DNA of 64,000 nucleotides from Gelidibacter maritimus (GCF_014062315.1 NZ_JACGLT010000003.1:1-64000); one strand, 5' to 3'. Positions 1-9,149 are shown, numbered from the stretch's first letter. Notes: generated by a model not told the origin, from the sequence alone. Translations and numbers: made by a program.

Positions 1-1744
1 AAGAGGCTGTCTAAAAAGGCAGTCTCTTTTTTTATGCTTTAGATTTAGAAAAAAGCTTTGATTTTCGTATCTTAATGTTATGAAAAGCAACGTTATATGG
101 AAGACCAATAGCCAGTCACAATTGAGTCTTCTCCCACCCAGTTATAATGATTTTGTTCCAGAGCATCATCCCGTGCGTATCGTCAACAGCATTCTTGATC
201 AAATAGATATCAGTTCCATAGAAAGGACCTATAAAGGCGGTGGCACCTCGAGCTATCATCCCAGGGATCTGCTCAAAATTTTGGTCTATGCTTATCTTCG
301 CAACTTATATTCATCCCGTAAGATCGAACAGGCCTTGGGTGAGAACGTCCATTTTATGTGGCTCGGCGGCTGTATCCAGCCTGACCATAATACCATCAGT
401 AATTTTCGATCGGGAAAACTCAAGGGAAAGTTCAAAAAGATCTTTAACCAAGTTGTCATTCTGCTGGCAGAACAGGGCTACCTGAGCTTAAAGGACATCT
501 TTGTTGATGGCACCAAGATCGAGGCCAATGCCAATCGCTATACTTTTGTTTGGGGAAAGAGCATCAAGACCTCGCGCACGCGCATTGAAAAACAGCTCAA
601 GGATTTATGGCGCTATGTAGAGACCGTATATGCAGAGGAAGAACAAAAGCCCAACCAGCCTGATAATTTTAAAGCCATAGATCCCAATGAAGTATCCCAA
701 ACGATCGATAAGATCAACCGGGCTCTCCAGGGAAAGGATGTTGATAAGAAAGTAAAACAAAAGCTCAATTATGCCAAGAAGAACTGGCCAAAGAATATTG
801 CCAAATACAATAGCTACGAAGCGCAGATAGGCGGGCGCAACTCCATGAGCAAGACGGATCCCGACACCACCTTTATGAGGATGAAAGAAGACCACATGCT
901 AAATGGCCAGCTCAAACCAGGTTATAATCTACAGGCAGCCACCAACAACCAGTTCATAGCAAACTACACCCTTGCACAGACCACGGCAGACACTGCCACA
1001 CTTATCGAGCATACCGAAGATTTTATAAAAGGTTATGGAAAACCGCCCGAAAGACTGACGGCCGATGCAGGCTATGGCAGTGATGAAAACTACACCTACC
1101 TCGAAGACAATGATATTGAGGCTTTTGTAAAATACAATTACTTCCACAAGGAACAGTTGGATGAAAAACGTGGCAAGAACAAAAATCCTTTTGCAGCAGA
1201 TAAGCTGTTCTATAACGATGAAGCAGATACCTATTATTGCCCTATGGGGCAGCCGATGGATAATATAGGGAGCTATGTGAGAAAAACAGCTACCGGATAT
1301 GAACAGAAAATAGACAGATATCAGGCTAAAAACTGTATAGGCTGCCAGCTTAGAAGCCTGTGCCATAAATCAAAAAGCAATCGTATTGTAGAGAGGAACC
1401 ACAAGCTGGTCAGGCTTAAGGCAAGAGCGAAACAAAAATTATTGAGTCCACAAGGTATTGCCCACAGAAAACAAAGATGTTGGGATGTGGAGGCAGTATT
1501 TGGTAACATAAAACACAATATGAACTTCAGAAGGTTCATGTTAAGGGGCCTTGATAAGGTAGAAACAGAAATAGGCCTCATTGCCATGGCGCATAACCTT
1601 AAAAAAGTGAGTTTAGCGATGTAAGAATCGCTTTGCCCAATTTTAACCCAGAACTAATTGCCCAATTATCCGAGCAAATCCATAATGAAACCAAAAGAAC
1701 CAAAAAAATAAAAGGTCGCCTAAATAGTTTTTAGACGACCTCTT
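1..1744 (+). mobile_element. IS1182-family insertion sequence
   Basis: A single transposase gene is flanked by imperfect terminal inverted repeats. Bases 1-17 (AAGAGGCTGTCTAAAAA) match the reverse complement of 1728-1744 at 15 of 17 positions. The left tip may begin just before the window, so a target duplication cannot be assessed. The right end carries a hairpin (about 1714-1740) that may shield the element from, or terminate, transcription. The transposase frame is intact, so the copy may be active. It sits about 300 bp from the tracrRNA end of the CRISPR-Cas9 locus. Confidence 0.82.
80..1624 (+). CDS. IS1182-family transposase
   Basis: This 514-residue transposase would cut and join the ends of the surrounding insertion sequence. 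The N-terminal ~100 residues resemble the DUF772 DNA-binding region of IS1182/IS5-like transposases. The DDE core follows, with a first-Asp motif DGTKIEANANRYTFVW near residue 143, a second ADAGYGSDENY near 328, and a C-terminal Glu motif WDVEAVFGNIKHNMNFRR near 467. A Cys pair region around residues 390-430 (YYCPMGQP, CIGCQLRSLC) is the zinc-ribbon-like insert common in this family. Length is usual for IS1182 and no frameshift is visible. The ATG at 80 follows the left terminal repeat by about 60 bases, as expected for such elements. Confidence 0.92.
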   Translation: MKSNVIWKTNSQSQLSLLPPSYNDFVPEHHPVRIVNSILDQIDISSIERTYKGGGTSSYHPRDLLKILVYAYLRNLYSSRKIEQALGENVHFMWLGGCIQPDHNTISNFRSGKLKGKFKKIFNQVVILLAEQGYLSLKDIFVDGTKIEANANRYTFVWGKSIKTSRTRIEKQLKDLWRYVETVYAEEEQKPNQPDNFKAIDPNEVSQTIDKINRALQGKDVDKKVKQKLNYAKKNWPKNIAKYNSYEAQIGGRNSMSKTDPDTTFMRMKEDHMLNGQLKPGYNLQAATNNQFIANYTLAQTTADTATLIEHTEDFIKGYGKPPERLTADAGYGSDENYTYLEDNDIEAFVKYNYFHKEQLDEKRGKNKNPFAADKLFYNDEADTYYCPMGQPMDNIGSYVRKTATGYEQKIDRYQAKNCIGCQLRSLCHKSKSNRIVERNHKLVRLKARAKQKLLSPQGIAHRKQRCWDVEAVFGNIKHNMNFRRFMLRGLDKVETEIGLIAMAHNLKKVSLAM

Positions 1745-2042
1745 TTTGTTTTAGGTGGGTTTTGACTTTTCGATTGAGTCAACTTAGTGCGTAAATCGCA
1801 TCATAACACAATACGGTTTTTATGGGTTTGGAAGCTTTCGGGATTCCGCGAGCGAAAGAAGTAGGATCCAGCAAACTATATCAAACTGTAAAGAATTAAT
1901 TTATTTCCTTTACTTGTTTTCATGCACTATCCATACTTTATCCATACACTATCCATGGAGTATCTACGCTATACCTATTTTGTAAGACCCATCCTAGAGG
2001 CATATCCAGAGAAATATTTATGAAGCGATTTTATCTATAAAA
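1745..2042. other. Intergenic stretch with 11-bp iterated motif
   Basis: About 300 bases between the insertion sequence and the tracrRNA contain no credible gene. The one visible structure is an 11-bp periodic motif: TATCCAT begins at 1928, 1939 and 1950, and a weaker TATCTAC begins at 1961. The meaning is unknown. It could be a protein-binding array or a relic of the region that was there before the IS landed. Confidence 0.5.
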
Positions 2043-2133
2043 CAAAAAAAGTCCTACCGAAGCAGGACTAAAGATTTTCATCTACGGCATATAGCCTTAT
2101 TGTGATAAGATTAAAGATTAGAAGTTTTAATCT
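2043..2133 (-). ncRNA. tracrRNA of the type II-C CRISPR-Cas9 system
   Basis: Read on the minus strand, this segment has the layout of a II-C tracrRNA. Bases 2100-2124 form the anti-repeat: 16 consecutive bases (complement of GATTAAAGATTAGAAG) plus TTGTG pair with the CRISPR repeat, around a 4-base internal loop. Then come a short nexus hairpin (GGC-TATAT-GCC), a second small hairpin (AGAT-GAAA-ATCT), and a strong terminator hairpin (GTCCTGC-TTCG-GTAGGAC, 2051-2069) followed by a T-run. The start near 2131-2133 is inferred from the promoter just upstream. Complementarity proves that crRNAs are made from the plus strand of the array. The RNA is transcribed away from cas9. Confidence 0.88.
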
Positions 2134-2137
2134 GAGA

Positions 2138-2168
2138 CAAACATAATAAAATGTTTTCAAATAAGCAA
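2138..2168 (-). promoter_or_regulatory. tracrRNA promoter
   Basis: On the minus strand TTG (2166-2168) is separated by 20 bases from TATGTTTG (2138-2145). This is an exact match to the Bacteroidota housekeeping promoter TTG-N17-23-TAnnTTTG. It places the transcription start about 5-7 bases further on, immediately before the anti-repeat. Confidence 0.8.
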
Positions 2169-2233
2169 TAAGGTTTCCAGTACATTAGATTCAACTTAAT
2201 GTGTATCTTGAAGCAATTAAAATTGAAAATATC

Positions 2234-5200
2234 ATGGCAAAAGTATTAGGTTTGGATTTGGGGACGAACTCGATTGGGTGGGCAGTGGTTGATGATGATA
2301 AACAAAAGATATTCGGTATGGGGAGCCGGATTTTTCCGGAAGGTGTTGTTGCTAAAACAATAGGAAAAGGAGAAAAGGAAGAATCGAAAAACGCAGCGCG
2401 AAGGAACAGTAGGCAACAAAGACGTCAGTATTACAGAAAGCGTTTAAGGAAAATAAAACTGTTGAGAACACTTATTGATTTAGATATGTGTCCATTAACT
2501 CATAAAGAACTTGATTTATGGGCAAAATGGGATAAATATAGAGGAAAGGCTGGGCGAATTGCTCCAAGTTCAAAAGTTTATATTGAATGGCATCGACAAA
2601 ATCCTTATCACTTAAGAGATAAGGCCCTAAACGAAGACTTAAGCTTACATGAAATGGGGCGTGTTTTGTACCATTTAATTCAAAGACGAGGTTTTTTGAG
2701 CAATAGAAAAGGAAAGGATGATGGTAAAATCTACAAAGGTAAAGAAGGAATGGTTGGTATCGACCAAACTAAAAATAGTATCGATAACGGTACGTTAGGC
2801 AGTTTCTTAAATTCAATTTATCCGCCAGAAGGAGAACCATTCCAATTAATAACTGACGAAAACGGCAATGAACTTCGTGTGAGAGCAAGATACACGTTGC
2901 GGGATATGTACGTTGAAGAATTTGATAAAATATGGGAGCGACAGGCAAAGCCATTGGGATTGTTGGAAAAAACAGGAGAAAAAAAGAAGCTGACTTTTCT
3001 AAAAGGAAATTTGGATGCCAATAGAAACAAGAAGAAAATAGAAAAATTATATCAAAAGTATGGGGAACCAAACGTTACCATTACAGAAATAGAAAATAAA
3101 GATACTAGAAAAAGTATTTTTAAGGTTGTGGTTAAATCGATTGTGCCCTTAAAGGAATTTTTTGGAGGAGAAATCGAATATGATAAAGAAGGAACAATTA
3201 AACACAAAAGTCAAGATAGTGTCTTGTTCTGGCAAAGACCCTTGCGATCTCAAAAAGGGCTATTGGCAAAATGCCGATTTGAACCAACTGTAACTAAAAA
3301 TGGTAAATATCTGCAAAGAGGAAAATCTCCTTGCCATTTGTCACATCCAGTTTATGAAGAATTCAGAGCCTACCAGTTTATAAACAATATTGAATACGGT
3401 CGAAAACAAAAACTTAATGAATACCAAAGATTGCAAGTTTTGGCTTTGATGAATGGCAAAGACAGTAATTTTAATTTTTCGGAAATTCCTAAAAAGCTCA
3501 AAATGGAATATGAAAAATGGAACTACGCCGATGACCAGAAAGTGCCAGGAAATTATACCACAAAACATTTGTCGAGTTTATTTTCTAAGGAAGTATGGGA
3601 AAAATACAAACATGAGATTTGGCACTGCTTTATGGATTTTGAAGACAATGACAATTTAATTGAAAAATTGATTTCAGATTTTGATTTAAATGAAAAACTA
3701 ATCGACAAAGTAGAAAGAATTAATCTTAAAGAGGGTTATTCCAATGTGTCGTTAAAAGCCATAAAGAATATTCTGCCTTTTCTAAGAGAAGGATTTCAAA
3801 TGAGTGATGCCACTATTTTCGGAGGTGTAATGAATGCTTTTGGTGATCAAATAAACTATTTCAAAGATTCAAAAGAACAATTAAAAAAAGATGTTCTGAA
3901 TATTGTAAGAGACAAAACCAATAAAGAGGGAGATGCCATTGAGAAAATCAAATCCTATTTGGTTGAAAACGATTTTGGATTTACACCAGATGATAAACGG
4001 TTTATAAAATTGTATCACCATAGTCAGGATATAGAAACGAAAGAGTTGAAAGACAAACTGGATGCCATTGAAAATTTAAGAAACCCGATTGTTCAACAAG
4101 GACTCAATGAAACCAGACGGCTTGTCAACCATTTGATTGATGAATATGGGAAATTTGATAGAATTCAAGTTGAATTGGGTCGTGATGTCAAAAACAGTAA
4201 ACAAGGAAGGCAAAATCAGTCGAATAGGATCAAAGAAAATACAACAAAAAATGATGCTGCCAGAAAATTACTTACCGAATACGGGTTAAGGCACACTAGA
4301 GTTAACCTCCAAAAAGTCTTGCTCTATAAAGAAATGCAAGATCGTGGCGTTGTCACTGTTTGTCCTTACACAAACATTTCCATCAATATAAGTGACGTCT
4401 TGGGAAGGGAAAACAAGATACAGATAGAGCACATCATGCCCAAAAGCACCTCATTAAATGATAGTTTTGGAAATAAAACTTTGTGTGATTCTAAATTCAA
4501 TGGACTAAAAGGTAATCTTACACCCTATCAATTTTACTTAAAAAACAATGATCCGAAAATATGGGGTGGCGCAGAAACCTGGGAAGACATCGAGCAAAGG
4601 ATTTATAGGTTGTTGCCATATCCTAAAGCAAAACGATTTACTTCAAAAATAAAGATCGAAGATGCTGATGTACAAAATAGCTTTATCGAAAGACAGTTGA
4701 ACGACACCCGGTATATCAGCAAAAAGACCAAAGAAATCATGAGTCAGGTTTGCGAAGATGTGAGAGTGCTGCCCGGAGGGCTTACTTCGGAATTAAGGCA
4801 CTTATGGGGTTTGAATAATATCTTACAGCCGGTTATGAACTTGGACATCAACCTCAAGAACATGGAAGAGGATCGAGTCTATCCACATTATGTTGTAATG
4901 GACGAAAACAATAATCTCATTTCGTCATTACCAATTTATAATGAAAAGCCAACATTGGAAGCTAATCAAACCACTATCACAGGGAAAGTAAATAAAGGTG
5001 TATTCAAAACGTTAAACAACTATGTCAATATAACTGTTAGTGTGCCAGAATTGACCAATGGAAATTATTGGTTAAAATTGAACATTTCTGAACCCAAAAA
5101 AGTGGTGCGTATCTTTAAGGAGCGACCGGAAAGTACAGAAAACACGATTGTATTAAGAGGGAATGTAGAACGGGAAAAATTTAAAAATAATAGTATCGGA

Positions 5201-6832
5201 CTAGTTTCTGCCAAAGCTATTGACAATGGGTCATATTGGGCGAAATTGCCAGTTATAGATAAAAAATTCATTGTTCCAGAAAAAGAAAAGCAACCCAAAA
5301 AAACAGGAAAGCAGATTCTGTTGTTTGGCGAAGTAAAAGATAATTATTTCAAATCGTACATCTATGAATGCGAAACTAATACGACGGATGGAAAATATTG
5401 GCTGCTATTGGATCTTGATACAGAGCATCCAGTTTATGAGAGAGCCATTAACGAAAAACCGAGCTTTGCTTCAAACCAAATTTGTATTGAAGGAACGGTA
5501 AATGACCAAGGTGTTTTTGTTTCAGAGATAGATGCAGAGCATCAATTTGCTACCAACGAAAAGGAAGGAAAGTATTGGGTGGTGTATGACATCGTAAATG
5601 AGCCAAATGAATTCAATGCCATTGAGAACCAAAAACCCCCGATAGAAAAAAATCAATCGTTGATAGAGGGAAACATTTGGGTGGATAAATACACAGGGGA
5701 GATAAAATTTGACCCCAAGAAAAATAGGGATGATCATAGGCACCATGCCATAGATGCCTTGGTTATTGCCTTGTCAAAACAAAGTTATTTTCAACAATTA
5801 AGCACATACAATGCACAGCGGGTGGCAAAATACAAAGGATTGCCTTTTGAAAAAGACCAATTAAATTTCCCTGTACCATGGTTGAATTTCCATACGTCGG
5901 CAAAAAAGGAAGCTGAAAAGATCTTGGTGTCACACAAGCAAAATCGAAAAGTGTTGACACAAGTAAGAAAACGCATTACTAAAAATGGCAAAACTTTTAC
6001 AAGTGTAGGAGACGCCGTAAGGGGTCAATTGCATAAGGAAAATATTTATGGGCAAAGACAGGCACCTGCGGAAGTTAGTAAAGGATATCACATGCGGAAG
6101 AAAGTGAGCGATTTAAAAGACAACCAGCTAAAGAAAATCGTTGACCCAGAAATACGAAGAATTATTACGAAAGCGAGAATAGAAGAAGTTAAAATCAATA
6201 AAGAAATCGCTTTATTGGAAAAACAAAAAAAGCAAAAAGGAGTTAGTGATGAAGAGGAATTGGTTATCGTAGATCAAATCAACTCGTTAAAAAATGACAT
6301 CCAACAACTCTATACTTTAAAAAATAAAAACGGAGAACGCGTTCCTATTAAAAAGGTAAGGTTAAGGGAAGAAATGTCCAATGCACAAAAATTAAAAGAG
6401 GCAAATCAATATGTGAATCCGAGGAATAATCATCATATAATTATCTATGAAGATAAAATGGGAGAACTTAAAGAAACTATAGTTTCTTTTTGGGAGGTTG
6501 TAGAAAGGCAAAAACAAAATCAAGAAATTTATCAACTTCCTGAATTTGATAAGCACGGTAAAATTATAAATACCTTACAAGAAAACGATATGTTTGTGCT
6601 GGGCTTGGATGATGAAGAGTTTAATGAAAATAAATTAGACTCTAAGTTTTTAATACAATATTTATATCGCGTTCAAAAAATATCAGCGGGAGATTATTCG
6701 TTTAGACATCATTTGGCATCCACCCTGAGAAACAAGGAAGAGGAAGTTAGAGTTACAAGTTTAAAGAGATGGAATGAAATAAATCCTATAAAAGTAAATC
6801 TGACAGAAACAGGTTCAATAATTGAAGCCTAA
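2234..6832 (+). CDS. cas9: Cas9 endonuclease, type II-C, long form with tandem-module insert
   Basis: RNA-guided DNA endonuclease of the locus. The start at 2234 (MAKVLGLDLGTNSIGWAVV) is preferred over an in-frame ATG at 2201, because Cas9 proteins begin right before RuvC-I. This gives 1532 residues. Visible parts: RuvC-I with Asp8; an Arg-rich bridge helix (residues ~58-80); RuvC-II with Glu647 (IQVELGRDV); HNH with CPYTN and His733 (QIEHIMPKS); and RuvC-III with His1171 and Asp1174 (HHAIDALVIALS). All catalytic residues are present. Between the conserved LRHLWGLN block (~853) and RuvC-III lie four tandem ~57-residue modules (905-1133), each ending near G-x-YW, plus a partial fifth. This explains the large size. 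Bacteroidota Cas9s are often over 1400 residues, so the insert may be shared with relatives. No csn2 or cas4 is present, which fits II-C. Confidence 0.95.
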   Translation: MAKVLGLDLGTNSIGWAVVDDDKQKIFGMGSRIFPEGVVAKTIGKGEKEESKNAARRNSRQQRRQYYRKRLRKIKLLRTLIDLDMCPLTHKELDLWAKWDKYRGKAGRIAPSSKVYIEWHRQNPYHLRDKALNEDLSLHEMGRVLYHLIQRRGFLSNRKGKDDGKIYKGKEGMVGIDQTKNSIDNGTLGSFLNSIYPPEGEPFQLITDENGNELRVRARYTLRDMYVEEFDKIWERQAKPLGLLEKTGEKKKLTFLKGNLDANRNKKKIEKLYQKYGEPNVTITEIENKDTRKSIFKVVVKSIVPLKEFFGGEIEYDKEGTIKHKSQDSVLFWQRPLRSQKGLLAKCRFEPTVTKNGKYLQRGKSPCHLSHPVYEEFRAYQFINNIEYGRKQKLNEYQRLQVLALMNGKDSNFNFSEIPKKLKMEYEKWNYADDQKVPGNYTTKHLSSLFSKEVWEKYKHEIWHCFMDFEDNDNLIEKLISDFDLNEKLIDKVERINLKEGYSNVSLKAIKNILPFLREGFQMSDATIFGGVMNAFGDQINYFKDSKEQLKKDVLNIVRDKTNKEGDAIEKIKSYLVENDFGFTPDDKRFIKLYHHSQDIETKELKDKLDAIENLRNPIVQQGLNETRRLVNHLIDEYGKFDRIQVELGRDVKNSKQGRQNQSNRIKENTTKNDAARKLLTEYGLRHTRVNLQKVLLYKEMQDRGVVTVCPYTNISINISDVLGRENKIQIEHIMPKSTSLNDSFGNKTLCDSKFNGLKGNLTPYQFYLKNNDPKIWGGAETWEDIEQRIYRLLPYPKAKRFTSKIKIEDADVQNSFIERQLNDTRYISKKTKEIMSQVCEDVRVLPGGLTSELRHLWGLNNILQPVMNLDINLKNMEEDRVYPHYVVMDENNNLISSLPIYNEKPTLEANQTTITGKVNKGVFKTLNNYVNITVSVPELTNGNYWLKLNISEPKKVVRIFKERPESTENTIVLRGNVEREKFKNNSIGLVSAKAIDNGSYWAKLPVIDKKFIVPEKEKQPKKTGKQILLFGEVKDNYFKSYIYECETNTTDGKYWLLLDLDTEHPVYERAINEKPSFASNQICIEGTVNDQGVFVSEIDAEHQFATNEKEGKYWVVYDIVNEPNEFNAIENQKPPIEKNQSLIEGNIWVDKYTGEIKFDPKKNRDDHRHHAIDALVIALSKQSYFQQLSTYNAQRVAKYKGLPFEKDQLNFPVPWLNFHTSAKKEAEKILVSHKQNRKVLTQVRKRITKNGKTFTSVGDAVRGQLHKENIYGQRQAPAEVSKGYHMRKKVSDLKDNQLKKIVDPEIRRIITKARIEEVKINKEIALLEKQKKQKGVSDEEELVIVDQINSLKNDIQQLYTLKNKNGERVPIKKVRLREEMSNAQKLKEANQYVNPRNNHHIIIYEDKMGELKETIVSFWEVVERQKQNQEIYQLPEFDKHGKIINTLQENDMFVLGLDDEEFNENKLDSKFLIQYLYRVQKISAGDYSFRHHLASTLRNKEEEVRVTSLKRWNEINPIKVNLTETGSIIEA

Positions 6833-6880
6833 AAAAACTTACAAGTTTGTTGACTTGAAATTAAACCTTTTAAATTTTAA

Positions 6881-7126
6881 ATGATGGCACTTCAATGTAT
6901 TACATTGACCAAACAAAATAATGATTGGTTAGAAAAGCAAGTAGATGCGCAAGAATTTCTCAGCAAAAGTGAAGGGGTAAATTATTTAATTAATCAAGCA
7001 CGAGAGAAACAAGAATACGACGATTTTGTTCAAATAAAAATTAACAAAGGCTTGAAAAGTGGCTATACAAAAAAGCAGACAAGAGAAGAGATGTTGGCTG
7101 AAATTAAGAGTAATTTGAAATTTTGA
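6881..7126 (+). CDS. ParD/RHH-like small protein (orphan antitoxin-like)
   Basis: An 81-residue protein encoded 48 bases after cas9 on the same strand. Its layout resembles ParD-type ribbon-helix-helix antitoxins: a short N-terminal strand (ITLTKQNNDWLEKQV), a helical stretch with SKSEGVNYLINQAREKQ, and a charged C-terminal tail (KINKGLKSGYTKKQTREEML) like the toxin-binding tail of ParD. No ParE-like toxin gene follows, only the array leader. The role here is unknown. It could be a solitary antitoxin, a DNA-binding regulator of the CRISPR locus, or a relic. The second codon is also ATG, so the start could be 6884. Confidence 0.6.
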   Translation: MMALQCITLTKQNNDWLEKQVDAQEFLSKSEGVNYLINQAREKQEYDDFVQIKINKGLKSGYTKKQTREEMLAEIKSNLKF

Positions 7127-7197
7127 TCGTTGTAAGATGGTAAGATTTTGCAAATAAAAGTTCTTTGACATAAATGGCTTTATCTTAAACAGCCAAG

Positions 7198-7250
7198 CCA
7201 CAACGAAAAATTGACGCTTTTTAATTTTTGTCAACGATTTTTCGTTGTGG
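7198..7250. repeat. Inverted repeat ending in a CRISPR-repeat fragment
   Basis: A 14-bp perfect inverted repeat (CCACAACGAAAAAT at 7198-7211; its complement at 7237-7250) sits between the ParD-like gene and the array. The right arm runs into GTTGTGGTTT (7244-7253), identical to the first ten bases of the CRISPR repeat. No T-run follows, so it is not a standard terminator. It may be a scar of an old repeat or a structured element at the array border. Confidence 0.6.
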
Positions 7251-7298
7251 TTTACAAACATATTATTCTAATATTATTTGAATGTTTGTGAATCTCCT

Positions 7299-9046
7299 TC
7301 GTCGATTTTATTGAAGATTAGAAGATACGATATTACCGTCAAGATGGTTTCGCAAGGACACGCCGTTGTGGTTTGACTAAAGATTAGAAGACACGATATT
7401 TTAAATATTTAATCGTAATAAAACTCGTACGTTGTGGTTTGATTAAAGATTAGAAGACACGATATTCTGTTTTATTGAACAGCAATCCAATGTCCGTTGT
7501 GGTTTGATTAAAGATTAGAAGACACGATATTTTCTGTCAGCCGTAGGCTTTGGATGATGTCGTTGTGGTTTGATTAAAGATTAGAAGACACGATATTGAT
7601 TTAGGAATTGTTACCTGCTTTAAACCGTTGTGGTTTGATTAAAGAATAGAAGACACGATATTATATCTAACAAAGTCATTTAGGTACTTTGTGTTGTGGT
7701 TTGATTAAAGATTAGAAGACACGATATTTATTCCCGCAACTCTTAAACCTTCTAATTTGTTGTGGTTTGATTAAAGATTAGAAGACACGATATTTCCTTC
7801 TCGTTTACACATGTTAAGACAGGCGTTGTGGTTTGATTAAAGATTAGAAGACACGATATTTAGACGTTTAAAGAATTATACAACGTTTGGGTTGTGGTTT
7901 GATTAAAGATTAGAAGACACGATATTGGAGTTTCGGAAGTGAAAAGAAATTAAGTTGTTGTGGTTTGATTAAAGATTAGAAGACACGATATTTGTAGTTA
8001 TACTGGCTTCGAGTTGGAAAGTGTTGTGGTTTGATTAAAGATTAGAAGACACGATATTACAATGCTGTTATCTGTGATGTAGTAGCCAGTTGTGGTTTGA
8101 TTAAAGATTAGAAGACACGATATTACCTTGCCAAATGGACCACTCGTATCACGGTTGTGGTTTGATTAAAGATTAGAAGACACGATATTTGAAGCAGGAG
8201 GTTGAGCAGTATCTTAAGCGTTGTGGTTTGATTAAAGATTAGAAGACACGATATTCCTAATGAATATAAAAATATCAAAGTTACTGTTGTGGTTTGATTA
8301 AAGATTAGAAGACACGATATTAAGAATACACAGGAGATATTACAGCGGTTAGTTGTGGTTTGATTAAAGATTAGAAGACACGATATTGTTTCGGGTTCAA
8401 CTCTTAAAGCAATCGTTGTTGTGGTTTGATTAAAGATTAGAAGACACGATATTGCATTGGCAGAGGGCACATCCTTGACCGATGTTGTGGTTTGATTAAA
8501 GATTAGAAGACACGATATTATGGTCTGTAAGTTTTAGCCGCCCGGCATTGTTGTGGTTTGATTAAAGATTAGAAGACACGATATTGGACGAAAATAAGAT
8601 AGGTGTGTTTAACGCGTTGTGGTTTGATTAAAGATTAGAAGACACGATATTACAACAAAAACTTTGCTGTCGTCATCCAGGTTGTGGTTTGATTAAAGAT
8701 TAGAAGACACGATATTGAGGAAGATGATTTGATTGCTGGGTATATTGTTGTGGTTTGATTAAAGATTAGAAGACACGATATTTGAGTCCGACGAGCGCCG
8801 TACATCGCTGTTGTTGTGGTTTGATTAAAGATTAGAAGACACGATATTCAAGTTGGGCCATTAATTCAGCTTCTTCTTGTTGTGGTTTGATTAAAGATTA
8901 GAAGACACGATATTAACGCAACGGTTAAAGAATTAGCCGAGTCTGTTGTGGTTTGATTAAAGATTAGAAGACACGATATTCCTCAATACTAACGTCAAAC
9001 GTCAAAATCAGTTGTGGTTTGATTAAAGATTAGAAGACACGATATT
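7299..9046 (+). CRISPR. Type II-C CRISPR array, 27 repeats and 26 spacers
   Basis: The repeat is 36 bp, begins GTTGTGGTTTGATTAAAG and ends GACACGATATT. Spacers are 29-30 bp. The first unit (7299-7334) is degenerate: its left seven bases are mostly lost and there are scattered changes. Repeat 2 (7365) has one T-to-C change and repeat 6 (7627) one T-to-A. All repeats further right look identical. This puts the old end at the left and the growing end at the right, beside cas2/cas1. Pairing with the tracrRNA shows transcription left to right, so new spacers would join at the downstream end. Each repeat holds TTTG and, 21 bases later, TATT at its last four bases. That can form part of a TTG/TAnnTTTG promoter running into the spacer, which would fit repeat-borne promoters as described for other II-C arrays (inference). 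Confidence 0.97.
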
Positions 9047-9101
9047 AGTTGGTCTTGTACCTTCTGATAGTCATGTGCTTAAAGCAAGATATCGTATAAG
9101 A
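9047..9101. promoter_or_regulatory. Array flank next to the youngest repeat (possible integration leader)
   Basis: This AT-rich stretch abuts the last intact repeat on the side where repeats are perfectly conserved and where cas2 and cas1 lie. If spacers are added at this end, the Cas1-Cas2 anchoring signal should be here. The element GCTTAAAGC (9078-9086) is palindromic. Assignment as leader is inference from repeat decay polarity only. Confidence 0.35.
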
Positions 9102-9149
9102 AAATGCTTCTTTTTTGCAGTGATAAGGCAAGATTGAGGCATTTTTTTG
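9102..9149 (+). terminator. Terminator downstream of the array
   Basis: Plus-strand stem AAATGCTTC (9102-9110) pairs with GAGGCATTT (9136-9144) with one G-U pair. It is followed directly by a T-run. This would end the crRNA precursor before the convergent cas2 gene. Confidence 0.5.

Noticed and set aside
2201-2233. Upstream ATG that would add 11 residues to Cas9
   Set aside because: Cas9 proteins start directly at the RuvC-I strand. The ATG at 2234 gives that start.
7198-7250. Hairpin taken as a terminator of the ParD-like gene
   Set aside because: No T-run follows the stem on either strand in the needed place.
8123-8470. Open frame of about 115 codons on the minus strand with repeated ISCLLIFNQTTT
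   Set aside because: It is only the CRISPR repeats and spacers read as codons, not a gene.
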